NCBI GenBank assembly: GCA_029934695.1
Contig: JAOZLU010000359.1
Location: forward strand, 1 to 7,237
From: Desulfobacterales bacterium
GTDB taxonomy: Bacteria; Desulfobacterota; Desulfobacteria; Desulfobacterales; 4be13
Direction of reading: 5' to 3'
DNA: 7,237 bases
In this document: piece by piece, positions 1-5,082 of the stretch
Numbering within the stretch: position 1 is the stretch's first letter
Layout of the letters: each line of letters opens with the position of its first letter
Position numbers and translations under genes: made by a program
The notes under the pieces: model-generated
What the model was told of the DNA's origin: nothing
What the model saw: only the letters and a program-made list of their open reading frames with translations
The model's database searches: none

Positions 1-55
1 ACATCAAACATCAAACATCAAACATCAAACATCAAACATCAAACATCCAGCATCA
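1..55. repeat. Heptanucleotide microsatellite (ACATCAA)n
   Basis: Six perfect 7-bp units ACATCAA occupy 1-42, followed by degenerate units up to about 55. The array continues past the left edge, so its full length is unknown. Read on the minus strand it is TGATGTT repeated. Its first degenerate unit, TGATGCT at 55-49, provides the TGA stop codon of the solute-binding protein gene. A 7-bp period is not a multiple of three, but because the array lies after the stop, length changes should leave the protein intact. Such arrays usually arise by slipped-strand replication; no function can be read from the sequence. Confidence 0.95.
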
Positions 56-1588
56 GTCCACCGACGTATATTTCAGGTAATAGTTCTCAGCCGCACGCGG
101 CTTGTAATTCCTGACTTTGGGACTGACGGCTTCAAAGGTCACCGGTTCATAAAGATATATGAACGGCGGATTCTTCTGCATGTACCGTTGCAGTTCCACA
201 TAAAGTCCGGCCCGGGTATCATCGTCAACTGTTTTGCCGATTTCGTCAAGCAGGCGGTCTATTTCCGGGTCAGACCATGCTGAGAAACTGGCCTTTGTTC
301 CGCCCAGCGCTCCCTTGAGACGGGGAAGGGCCTCTCCTGTGGCTTCAGACCAGCTGTCACCGAACAGGGGCGGCAGTTCTTTTTTTGCTTCCAAGTCCCA
401 GTATTTGCCGGACTCCATCAGCTTCAGGTCGGTTTCAATGCCAACCTCTCCGAGGAAGCCCTGTATGGCCTCGCATACCTGCTCAAAATTGGTATATGCA
501 CCGGCAGGGCATGCGAACTCCATTTTGAATCCCTTGGGGTGCCCGGCCTCGGTCAGAAGTTTCTTCGCTTTTTCAGGATCATAGCCAAAGGGTTTGATAT
601 CTTTGTCATATCCCCAGTTGGCCGGTGTGACATATCCGGTGGAAGGACGCCCGAACCCGTCAAACAGTGCTGCGATAATCGCATCAACGTCAACAGCATA
701 GTTCATGGCCTGCCTGACGAGAGGGTTTTCCGTGGGCTTTCCTTTTCCTGAAGTCAGGTTGTTGAAGGTAATGTAGTAAACCCGGTCAACTGCATAATCC
801 ATAACTTTGACATTGGGGACACCTTTCAGGCTTTTGGCCTCTTCCGAACTCAGGCGCGTCACAATATCTATCTCGCCGGTCTGAATGGCAGCCACCCGGG
901 TGGTGGACTCCGGGATGGGTCGGAAAATGAGCGTTTTGATCTTAGGATACCCTTTTTCCCAGTAATCAGGGTTGGCTTCAAAGATGATTCTGTCTCCCTT
1001 TTTCCATTCCTTGAACTTGAAAGGCCCGGTCCCGACAGGGTGATTGAGAAAACCGTTTTCGCCGACCTTTGTATGGTATTTCGGAGGGATCATTGCCCAG
1101 TTCTCTGCCATGACTCTCAGCAAAAGGGGACTGGGGCCGTCTGTGGTCACCTTGACAGTGAAATCATCCATTTTTTCCACAGATTTGGCAATTGACCATT
1201 TATCCTTCCATTGCATTTTATTCTGTTTGCCGCGGTTCCAGGAGTAAACTACTGCGTCAGCGTTGAATGGCTCGCCATTGTGGAATTTGACATTCTTTCG
1301 CAACTTGAATGTATAAGCTGTGCTGTCTTTGGAAACTGTCCATTTTTCAGCAAGGGCAGGAACAACTTTGCCTGTGTCATCAATCCAGATTAGGGAGTCG
1401 TACATCTGCCAGCTTACATTGCTGGCGTTCCGCTCGGAACCCATTGGCAGGTCAATGGCGTTGGGCATGGTGGTTGTGGCCACTCTCAGTGTTCCCTTCG
1501 GACCCGCAGCCCCAAAGGCTTCAATAGACGGCAAGGCCATTGCAGCTGAGAGAAAAACAAACAGCGAAATCGTACAAAATCGTTTCAT
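53..1588 (-). CDS. ABC transporter periplasmic solute-binding protein, family 5 (peptide/nickel type)
   Basis: This is the extracytoplasmic binding component of an ABC importer of the DppA/OppA/NikA class (SBP_bac_5), which captures a ligand in the periplasm and delivers it to an inner-membrane permease. Numbering from the chosen start, residues 1-27 form a Sec signal peptide: MKRF, a hydrophobic core, then an Ala-rich cleavage region near AFGA. Family hallmarks are LAEKW at 79-83, the FKLRKNVKFHNGEPFNADAVVYSW type block near 94-117, HPVGTGPFKFKEW at 183-195, NPDYW at 206-210 and an IQTGEIDI block near 235-242. The length of 511 residues is normal. The frame is open to an ATG at 1603, but the sequence AAGGAG lies inside those extra codons, 6-7 nt before the ATG at 1588, so the shorter start is preferred. 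The stop TGA is the first triplet of the flanking microsatellite. No permease or ATPase gene is in the window; they may follow beyond position 1. The ligand cannot be deduced. Confidence 0.95.
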   Translation of the reverse strand: MKRFCTISLFVFLSAAMALPSIEAFGAAGPKGTLRVATTTMPNAIDLPMGSERNASNVSWQMYDSLIWIDDTGKVVPALAEKWTVSKDSTAYTFKLRKNVKFHNGEPFNADAVVYSWNRGKQNKMQWKDKWSIAKSVEKMDDFTVKVTTDGPSPLLLRVMAENWAMIPPKYHTKVGENGFLNHPVGTGPFKFKEWKKGDRIIFEANPDYWEKGYPKIKTLIFRPIPESTTRVAAIQTGEIDIVTRLSSEEAKSLKGVPNVKVMDYAVDRVYYITFNNLTSGKGKPTENPLVRQAMNYAVDVDAIIAALFDGFGRPSTGYVTPANWGYDKDIKPFGYDPEKAKKLLTEAGHPKGFKMEFACPAGAYTNFEQVCEAIQGFLGEVGIETDLKLMESGKYWDLEAKKELPPLFGDSWSEATGEALPRLKGALGGTKASFSAWSDPEIDRLLDEIGKTVDDDTRAGLYVELQRYMQKNPPFIYLYEPVTFEAVSPKVRNYKPRAAENYYLKYTSVD

Positions 1589-1599
1589 TAAATTCTCCT

Positions 1600-1746
1600 T
1601 CATCGTTTTTTATGGTAAATACGGTAAAATAAAGATTCCCGCTCCCACTGAAGAAATTCATGGGCCACTGTTGCATAGCGTTTGGCATGTTGCTCATAAA
1701 ATGCTTCTGAAAAATCATTGTCTTCATTATTTGATTGGGAACACAT
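1600..1746 (-). pseudogene. Possible N-terminal remnant of a class I SAM-dependent methyltransferase
   Basis: A minus-strand reading frame ends with TGA at 1602-1600, just before the solute-binding protein gene. It is open from a TTG at 1824, with an internal ATG at 1746 giving 48 residues. The stretch FSEAFYEQHAKRYATVAHEFLQ resembles the N-terminal helix of SAM methyltransferases of the 'FYDxHAxxYAxxxHxFLQ' kind, recalled from family knowledge and not searched. After this helix the sequence diverges (WERESLFYRIYHKKR) and ends, without any glycine-rich SAM-binding motif, so a functional enzyme is excluded. The ATG has no good Shine-Dalgarno sequence. It is most likely a gene stump left by a deletion. 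Alternatives are a short leader peptide upstream of the transporter gene, or chance. Confidence 0.35.
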
Positions 1747-1782
1747 TAACTTGTCTGACCACCTTTCTGTTAATTGACCTTC

Positions 1783-1824
1783 CCAAAATAATTGCACAAC
1801 GCCAAAATAATTGCACAACGCCAA
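1783..1824. repeat. 19-bp tandem direct repeat, 2.2 copies
   Basis: The unit CCAAAATAATTGCACAACG occurs perfectly at 1783-1801 and 1802-1820, followed by CCAA of a third copy. It lies about 200 bp upstream of the solute-binding protein start and downstream of the predicted promoter, inside the predicted leader. A 19-bp spacing is close to two helical turns, so the copies could place two regulator molecules on one DNA face (each contains TTG-N2-CAA). It may equally be a simple replication-slippage duplication. No regulator family is recognised. Confidence 0.85.
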
Positions 1825-1873
1825 CTCCCCTGTTTTTTTTGTCAGCCAATATTTCCACAGGCGAAACAGGGAG
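1825..1873. other. Stem-loop in the leader of the solute-binding protein gene
   Basis: CCCTGTTT at 1828-1835 is exactly complementary to AAACAGGG at 1864-1871. The stem extends by two further pairs (1825-1826 with 1872-1873) if one C at 1827 is bulged, giving a roughly 10-bp stem around a 28-nt loop. It directly adjoins the 19-bp direct repeat. No T-run follows the stem on the minus strand, so it is not a classical terminator for that transcript. It could be a leader RNA structure; no known riboswitch class is recognised. Confidence 0.4.
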
Positions 1874-1984
1874 CATTTTCACGGAGCTGCATCACTTATA
1901 ATCAATATAAACAAGCAATTAAGCTAAAATTGGAAAGCTCAGGTTAATATAAACTTAAAAACACATACAACCAATTGTCTGTGC

Positions 1985-2014
1985 TTTATACATAACGAAT
2001 AACAAGTTTGTCAA
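1985..2014 (-). promoter_or_regulatory. Predicted sigma70-type promoter reading towards the transporter gene
   Basis: On the minus strand a perfect -35 box TTGACA (2014-2009) is followed after 18 bp by a -10 box TATAAA (1990-1985), in a very AT-rich stretch (about 1870-2040). Transcription would begin near 1978, giving a leader of about 390 nt before the ATG at 1588. That leader would contain the stem-loop, the 19-bp direct repeat and the methyltransferase-like remnant. The promoter may originally have served the remnant gene. Confidence 0.6.
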
Positions 2015-2184
2015 GCTTTAATTTAAATTATTGAACTGTACCCGAAGGTGTTGGGAAAAAAATCCGGATCATCGGAGTGGCGGTGCTGAAGATAACACCG
2101 GTCAGATAAAAGTGGGTATTAACATTCAAATGTTGGCCGGGACCGGATTATAAGTAAAGTTTTAACAGATCAGGGGATTCCCTT

Positions 2185-2289
2185 ATGAATATTATTGAGA
2201 ATGTGAGGCATGTCGCCGGAAAAGTCGGAGAAAAAATTTCGGGGATATTTGAGAAAACAAATCTCGCCAGTCGAATTTTTTTAATCATT
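2185..2289 (+). pseudogene. Possible 5' remnant of an unidentified plus-strand gene
   Basis: An ATG at 2185 is preceded by AGGGGA at a plausible Shine-Dalgarno distance. The first 35 or so residues (MNIIENVRHVAGKVGEKISG, then IFEKTNLASRIFLII) look protein-like: a charged amphipathic start leading into a hydrophobic run, as before a first membrane helix. From about 2281 the frame runs antisense to the yidD-like gene and its later translation (to 2451) looks like an antisense shadow. A T7 run sits at the transition (2276-2282). It could be a membrane-protein gene cut by rearrangement. The family is not recognised and chance remains a serious alternative. Confidence 0.25.
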
Positions 2290-2631
2290 GATCACCGGGG
2301 GATCATAAAATTTCCATTTCCTGTTGATAAAAATTGTCGGGGACAGCTTTGTTTCATCACGGCCACATCTCATCAGCCGGTCGCAGGTCATCATCCAGCC
2401 AATCAGGAAACCGTATTTCTGAAAGCATTGTCTGCTGTATTCGGAGCATGACGGATACATGGGGCATTCCGAATATCTTACCGCTGAAAGATGATTCAGG
2501 GGGCCTCGGTAAAACTTGACCAGTGCGGTCCCCGGGCCAGGTTCATCCTGAGATTCTTTTTTTGTTGTTTTTGAATAAGCACAGGAAAAAAAAACACTGA
2601 AAAATATCAGGCAGCATAGCAATTTTTTCAT
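2281..2631 (-). CDS. Exported YidD-domain small protein, lipoprotein-like
   Basis: The 116-residue product carries a YidD (membrane protein insertion efficiency factor) domain. Visible family features are the FYRGPLNHLSA segment (40-50), the cysteine motif CPMYPSC (56-62), and YGFLIGWMMTCDRLMRCGRDE (73-93), matching the YidD pattern of CxxxPTCSxY followed by a YG...K/DRL.RC block. Classical YidD is a cytoplasmic, membrane-associated protein encoded between rnpA and yidC. Here residues 1-17 form a signal sequence ending in VFFSC, a degenerate lipobox with Cys17, so the mature domain may be a lipoprotein outside the cytoplasm. Neither rnpA nor yidC is nearby. The start is supported by GGAG 7 nt upstream of the ATG. 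I recall similar exported YidD-like proteins in deltaproteobacteria, but did not search. The function of the exported form is unknown to me. Domain assignment is confident; lipidation is less so. Confidence 0.85.
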   Translation of the reverse strand: MKKLLCCLIFFSVFFSCAYSKTTKKESQDEPGPGTALVKFYRGPLNHLSAVRYSECPMYPSCSEYSRQCFQKYGFLIGWMMTCDRLMRCGRDETKLSPTIFINRKWKFYDPPVIND

Positions 2632-2658
2632 AATAACTCCGATCTTTCATTAAAGCTG

Positions 2659-2664
2659 ATTATA
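2659..2664 (-). promoter_or_regulatory. Consensus -10 element for the yidD-like gene
   Basis: The minus strand has a perfect TATAAT (2664-2659), about 28 bp upstream of the ATG at 2631. No good -35 lies at 17-18 bp (AAGGCG or GAAGGC); TTGAAG fits only with a 20-bp spacer. The upstream half of this promoter lies at the edge of the repeat region. Confidence 0.4.
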
Positions 2665-2692
2665 ACGGATTCAGGGAGCCCCGCCTTCAAGG

Positions 2693-2718
2693 CGATTCGG
2701 ATTTAGCAATCCGAATCG
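2693..2718. repeat. Palindromic hairpin 1
   Basis: CGATTCGGATT at 2693-2703 pairs perfectly with AATCCGAATCG at 2708-2718: an 11-bp stem with the 4-nt loop TAGC. It lies just upstream of the yidD-like promoter and shares its inner core with hairpins 2 and 3. Confidence 0.9.
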
Positions 2719-2778
2719 GGCAACGCTGTGGTGATCCGGGCAGCTTTGTGATGAGCCGGGCGACCCTAAAAAAAGCTC

Positions 2779-2802
2779 GCGGGGGATTGCCAAATCCCCC
2801 GC
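2779..2802. repeat. Palindromic hairpin 2
   Basis: GCGGGGGATT at 2779-2788 pairs perfectly with AATCCCCCGC at 2793-2802: a 10-bp stem with the loop GCCA. On the plus-strand left side it is preceded by a run of A residues. The outer arm differs from hairpins 1 and 3 on both sides in a compensating way. Confidence 0.9.
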
Positions 2803-2806
2803 ATCA

Positions 2807-2832
2807 CGGCTCGGATTTGCCAATCCGAGCCG
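2807..2832. repeat. Palindromic hairpin 3, split by the tandem duplication
   Basis: CGGCTCGGATT at 2807-2817 pairs perfectly with AATCCGAGCCG at 2822-2832: an 11-bp stem with the loop TGCC. The left boundary of the 123-bp duplication (2816) falls within this hairpin, so the second copy near 2939-2955 keeps only the right arm and cannot fold the same way. Confidence 0.9.
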
Positions 2833-2857
2833 GGCAGCTTTATGGGGAGCGTCCGGC

Positions 2858-2888
2858 AAAAGGTGGGTTTCGCTTCGCTGCACCCACC
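2858..2888 (-). terminator. Second copy of the terminator-like hairpin
   Basis: This is the exact duplicate, 123 bp further along the transcript, of the hairpin after the carbamoyltransferase stop: stem 2862-2868 with 2882-2888, then TTTT on the minus strand (2861-2858). It may act as a backup terminator in front of the yidD-like gene. Confidence 0.4.
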
Positions 2889-2894
2889 CTGCAT

Positions 2895-2939
2895 TTACTG
2901 TCCTTTGACCAAAAAACTGCCTATTGCCATGTATTCGTT
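2895..2939 (-). pseudogene. Duplicated 3' end of the carbamoyltransferase gene
   Basis: The last 14 codons (NEYMAIGSFLVKGQ) and the TAA stop of the carbamoyltransferase gene are repeated here as part of the 123-bp tandem duplication. The copy is in the same frame as the gene because 123 is a multiple of three, but the authentic stop at 3020-3018 separates them. It has no start signal and is not expected to be translated. Confidence 0.9.
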
Positions 2940-2980
2940 TTGCCAATCCGAGCCGGGCAGCTTTATGGGGAGCGTCCGGC

Positions 2981-3011
2981 AAAAGGTGGGTTTCGCTTCG
3001 CTGCACCCACC
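2981..3011 (-). terminator. Terminator-like hairpin after the carbamoyltransferase gene
   Basis: On the minus strand, 7 nt past the stop codon, GGTGGGT (3011-3005) pairs with ACCCACC (2991-2985) around a 13-nt loop that contains the small inverted repeat GCGAAGC, and TTTT follows (2984-2981). The stem is GC-rich but the T-run is short, so termination is plausible rather than certain. The hairpin belongs to a dispersed palindrome type and may have been recruited as a terminator. Confidence 0.5.
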
Positions 3012-3017
3012 CTGCAT

Positions 3018-4709
3018 TTACTGTCCTTTGACCAAAAAACTGCCTATTGCCATGTATTCGTTACGGGTGTCAATCATGGTTCTCACTGCGTCGCGGGGGG
3101 AACACACGATGGGTTCTCCGTGAAGATTGAAGCTGGTGTTCAGGAGAATCCCGTGGCCAGTCCGTTTCCTGACTTCCCTCAGAAGCTGGTGATAAAGACT
3201 GCTTTCCTCTCCCACAATCTGGGGACGGCAGGAACCATCCACGTTGATGACACCCCGGACACTGTCTCTCATGTCCTCCCGAACCATATAGGCCATTGTC
3301 ATAAATCTGTTCGTGTTTCCGTCATAGTCTTCCAGTATTTCTTCTGCGTCTTCTTCAAGCATGGACGGGCAAAAGGGCTGATACCAGACTCTTTTTTTCA
3401 GCCGGAGGTTCAGTATATCCTTAATGTCAACGGAATCGGGACGGGCCAGGATGGACCGTGCGCCCAAGGCTCTCGGGCCCAGTTCCATTCGTCCCTGGAA
3501 CCAGAAAACGATTCCGCCGGCCGCGATGATTTCAGCGGTTTCTTTAACAATATCCCCGCTTTTTTTATAGGAGCGTCCACTTTCTTTCAATGTGTCTTCG
3601 ATCTCCTCATCAGAATACTGAGGCCCCAGACAGAGGTTTTTCAAGGGGGTATGATGAATTTTATTCAGTTGGTAATTTGCTGCAAAAGCCGCTCCGAGAG
3701 GCAGTCCGCCATCTCCCATGTTAGGAAAGACAAAACATCGCCTCACCCGGGGAAGAAGCCTGAGCAGACGGTTCACCTTTACATTTGAAAAGAGTCCGCC
3801 GGCAAGACAGAGCTGGTTCAGTCCTGTGGTGTTCATGGCGTTCTGTGCCAGTTCCAGAACTTTCACCTCCAGTGTTCTCTGGGCCATGTAGGCAAACTGT
3901 TCCGAGGGATAATACCAGAGGATTTTTCTCAGGGCTTCGTACATGCCGAGAGACGCATGAGAACATCGGACCGAGAGTCCTTCCACCTGAATCAGTTCCA
4001 TCATCGGGTTTTGGGCATCATCAACAGGGTAGGCATAGTTTGCCAAAGCCATCACTTTTCCCTCATCTTCAAGCTCCCGCATGTTCATAAGGTTGGTGAC
4101 ATGCTCGAAGAATATCCCCAGGGAGTGGCGGGAAGACAGCGCGGCGATCCGCTCCAGTTTTCCCTGTTCATATCTGGAGATGGAACCTGAAAGGCCGTCT
4201 CCCAGTCCGTCCAGTGTTATGACCAGGGCCTGCTCAAATCCGCTGCAAAAAGCTGCTGTGACCGCATGGCTGAGATGATGGTCCGTGATATGCAGCCTGA
4301 AATTCTGAAAACCGAGGGTTTTCAGGTGGCTCTGAATATTGTGCCGGCTTATCCACTTGGTCAGAGGTGAGGAGGGATATTCTGTGAGTTTGTATTTCAG
4401 CTTCTTTTTGAGAACAGAAGCTTTTTTCGGGCCTTTCTTCCTCCTGCGGATCAGGTAGTATTCTTCTCTGAGAGAGGGAATAACCCTGCCGAGCGTTTTG
4501 GCGAAGTCTGAGGTGGAGACTGCTATTTCCGATATCTCCTCAATCGGAGTCCCGGTGTGTTCAAGACAGGCGTTGACTGATTTGACAGGAAAAGCAATTT
4601 CAAGCTTTCTCCGGGTGAGGCGTTCCTCGTTAATCGCAAAGAGAATGTTATCACCCTCAATCAACGCAGCACCGGCATCGTGGCCGTCCCATATTCCAAG
4701 AATTTTCAT
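3018..4709 (-). CDS. NodU/CmcH-type carbamoyltransferase
   Basis: The 563-residue enzyme is a full-length member of the NodU/CmcH/TobZ O-carbamoyltransferase family, which transfers the carbamoyl group of carbamoyl phosphate to a hydroxyl of a sugar or small molecule through a carbamoyl-adenylate. The N-terminal Kae1/TsaD-like part begins KILGIWDGHDAGAALIEG (2-19). Likely metal ligands are His144 and His148 in HHLSHA (144-149) and Asp333 in MGDGG (331-335). The LCLAGGLFSNVKVN motif is at 300-313. The C-terminal domain has GRMELGPRALGARSILA (406-422) and LLNTSFNLHGEPIVCSPRDA (522-541). All catalytic landmarks are present. AAGG lies 6-7 nt before the ATG. The gene begins 89 bp after the ATPase remnant and is in the same direction as the glycosyltransferase, suggesting carbamoylation of a glycan or glycolipid; the acceptor is not deducible. 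Its final 14 codons are duplicated downstream. Confidence 0.95.
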   Translation of the reverse strand: MKILGIWDGHDAGAALIEGDNILFAINEERLTRRKLEIAFPVKSVNACLEHTGTPIEEISEIAVSTSDFAKTLGRVIPSLREEYYLIRRRKKGPKKASVLKKKLKYKLTEYPSSPLTKWISRHNIQSHLKTLGFQNFRLHITDHHLSHAVTAAFCSGFEQALVITLDGLGDGLSGSISRYEQGKLERIAALSSRHSLGIFFEHVTNLMNMRELEDEGKVMALANYAYPVDDAQNPMMELIQVEGLSVRCSHASLGMYEALRKILWYYPSEQFAYMAQRTLEVKVLELAQNAMNTTGLNQLCLAGGLFSNVKVNRLLRLLPRVRRCFVFPNMGDGGLPLGAAFAANYQLNKIHHTPLKNLCLGPQYSDEEIEDTLKESGRSYKKSGDIVKETAEIIAAGGIVFWFQGRMELGPRALGARSILARPDSVDIKDILNLRLKKRVWYQPFCPSMLEEDAEEILEDYDGNTNRFMTMAYMVREDMRDSVRGVINVDGSCRPQIVGEESSLYHQLLREVRKRTGHGILLNTSFNLHGEPIVCSPRDAVRTMIDTRNEYMAIGSFLVKGQ

Positions 4710-4798
4710 ATTTCATACCTTCATGCTAAAGTTTGTCCCAAGCAAACATTTTCCTGCGGATTCTACAAACATGTCGGCCCTACGGGCCTGTGGACTGA
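4710..4798. other. Spacer with small palindromes
   Basis: This 89-bp gap between the ATPase remnant and the carbamoyltransferase holds GGCCC-TAC-GGGCC (4776-4788) and GTTTG-N7-CAAAC (4731-4747 region). The first palindrome begins about 10 bp after the premature ATPase stop and could mark the deletion or insertion point that truncated that gene. No convincing -35/-10 pair for the carbamoyltransferase is seen, so this gene may depend on transcription from upstream. Confidence 0.5.
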
Positions 4799-5077
4799 TC
4801 AAAAAAACAGTCTGGCTTTCAGACCGCCAAGTTGCTGATTAAAACAGACGTCCAAAAGATTCATGCCAAAATCAATACCCTGTATTTCTAACGGAAACGG
4901 CTCCTGCCAGTCATCGGTTTGAAACGGGTGGGAGAAGAACAGGGGTGCGCGGCACAGAGCACTTTTGCCGGAGTTGTTACGCCCCAGAATGATTGTAATC
5001 GGCGATATATGGATTTTCGGAGTCTTTTTTCCAAATGCCTTGTAGCCTTCAACAGAAAAAGCGGAAAGTCTGATCAT
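4799..5077 (-). pseudogene. Truncated AAA/ABC-type ATPase, N-terminal fragment
   Basis: From the ATG at 5077 the product is 92 residues. It starts with the typical beta-strand opening of RecF/SMC-like AAA ATPases (RLSAFSVEGYKAFG), then ITIILGRNNSGKSAL with Walker A GRNNSGKS at 32-39, and PLFFSHPFQTD, as in stand-alone ATPases of several hundred residues often annotated as AAA-family/DUF3696 proteins. There is no signature motif, Walker B or C-terminal lobe; a TGA follows FF at 4801-4799. A catalytically complete ATPase is therefore excluded. A GTG at 5086 would extend the protein by three residues, but GGAAGG lies directly against it and 9 nt from the ATG, so the ATG is preferred. The start follows the glycosyltransferase stop by 5 nt, suggesting translational coupling. 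A decayed stump is most likely; a retained nucleotide-binding peptide is possible. Confidence 0.75.
4801..4824 (-). terminator. Weak intrinsic terminator at the end of the ATPase fragment
   Basis: On the minus strand GTCTG (4824-4820) pairs with CAGAC (4814-4810) around the loop AAAGC, followed by TG and seven T residues (4807-4801). The T-run is good but the 5-bp stem is short. It overlaps the last codons and stop of the fragment. If it works, it would reduce transcription from the glycosyltransferase into the carbamoyltransferase. Confidence 0.35.
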
Positions 5078-5082
5078 GTCTG

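Larger units (their letters stand above)
2671..3017. repeat. Repeat-rich intergenic mosaic (REP/BIME-like)
   Basis: The space between the carbamoyltransferase and yidD-like genes is almost wholly repetitive. It contains three palindromic hairpins sharing the core GGATT-N4-AATCC (2693-2718, 2779-2802, 2807-2832), several degenerate copies of CCGGGCAGCTTTRTG, and two copies of a GGTGGGT...ACCCACC palindrome within a 123-bp tandem repeat. A minus-strand open frame through this region (translating as repeated QRSETHLLPDAPHKAARLGLA-type text) is a by-product of the repeats, not a gene. Extragenic palindromes of the GGTGGGTTTCGC...ACCCACC type occur as dispersed repeats in many proteobacterial genomes (family knowledge). 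Confidence 0.85.
2816..3062. repeat. Perfect tandem duplication, 123-bp period, two copies
   Basis: Positions 2816-2939 and 2939-3062 are identical over 124 bases at an offset of 123, sharing one base at the junction. Each copy carries the right half of hairpin 3, the CGGGCAGCTTTATGGGG segment, the GGTGGGT/ACCCACC palindrome and the last 14 codons plus stop of the carbamoyltransferase gene. The right boundary (3062/3063) coincides with the boundary between codons 549 and 550. Complete identity suggests a recent event, or a repeat-assembly artefact. Confidence 0.97.

Noticed and set aside
1589..1603. Upstream ATG at 1603 as start of the solute-binding protein
   Set aside because: The Shine-Dalgarno sequence AAGGAG lies within these codons and is well placed for the ATG at 1588, which also gives a cleaner signal peptide.
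1783..1824. Sigma54 promoter in the GGCGTTGTGCAA repeats
   Set aside because: The GG-N10-GC spacing required for sigma54 is not met.
1320..1901. Plus-strand open frame of 193 codons
   Set aside because: It runs antisense to the solute-binding protein and through the AT-rich leader, with no domain-like content.
2001..2014. Inverted repeat ACAA-GT-TTGT overlapping the -35 region
   Set aside because: The arms are only 4 bp in AT-rich sequence, expected by chance.
2121..2134. Palindrome AACATT-CA-AATGTT
   Set aside because: It is short, isolated and AT-rich, with no second copy or well-formed promoter to give it meaning.
2281..2310. Intrinsic terminator after the yidD-like gene
   Set aside because: TGATC/GATCA arms exist near the stop codon, but the run that follows on the minus strand is A, not T, and the stem is short.
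2671..3006. Minus-strand open frame of 111 codons with internal repeats
   Set aside because: It consists of translated palindromic and tandem repeats; such repeat-derived frames are common annotation artefacts.
2816..3062. CRISPR array or integron-like repeat
   Set aside because: There are only two copies of a 123-bp unit with no spacers, and each copy contains part of a coding sequence.
2748..3788. Long plus-strand open frame of 346 codons
   Set aside because: It is antisense to the well-supported carbamoyltransferase and the repeat region; its translation includes the tandem repeat and shows no recognisable domain.
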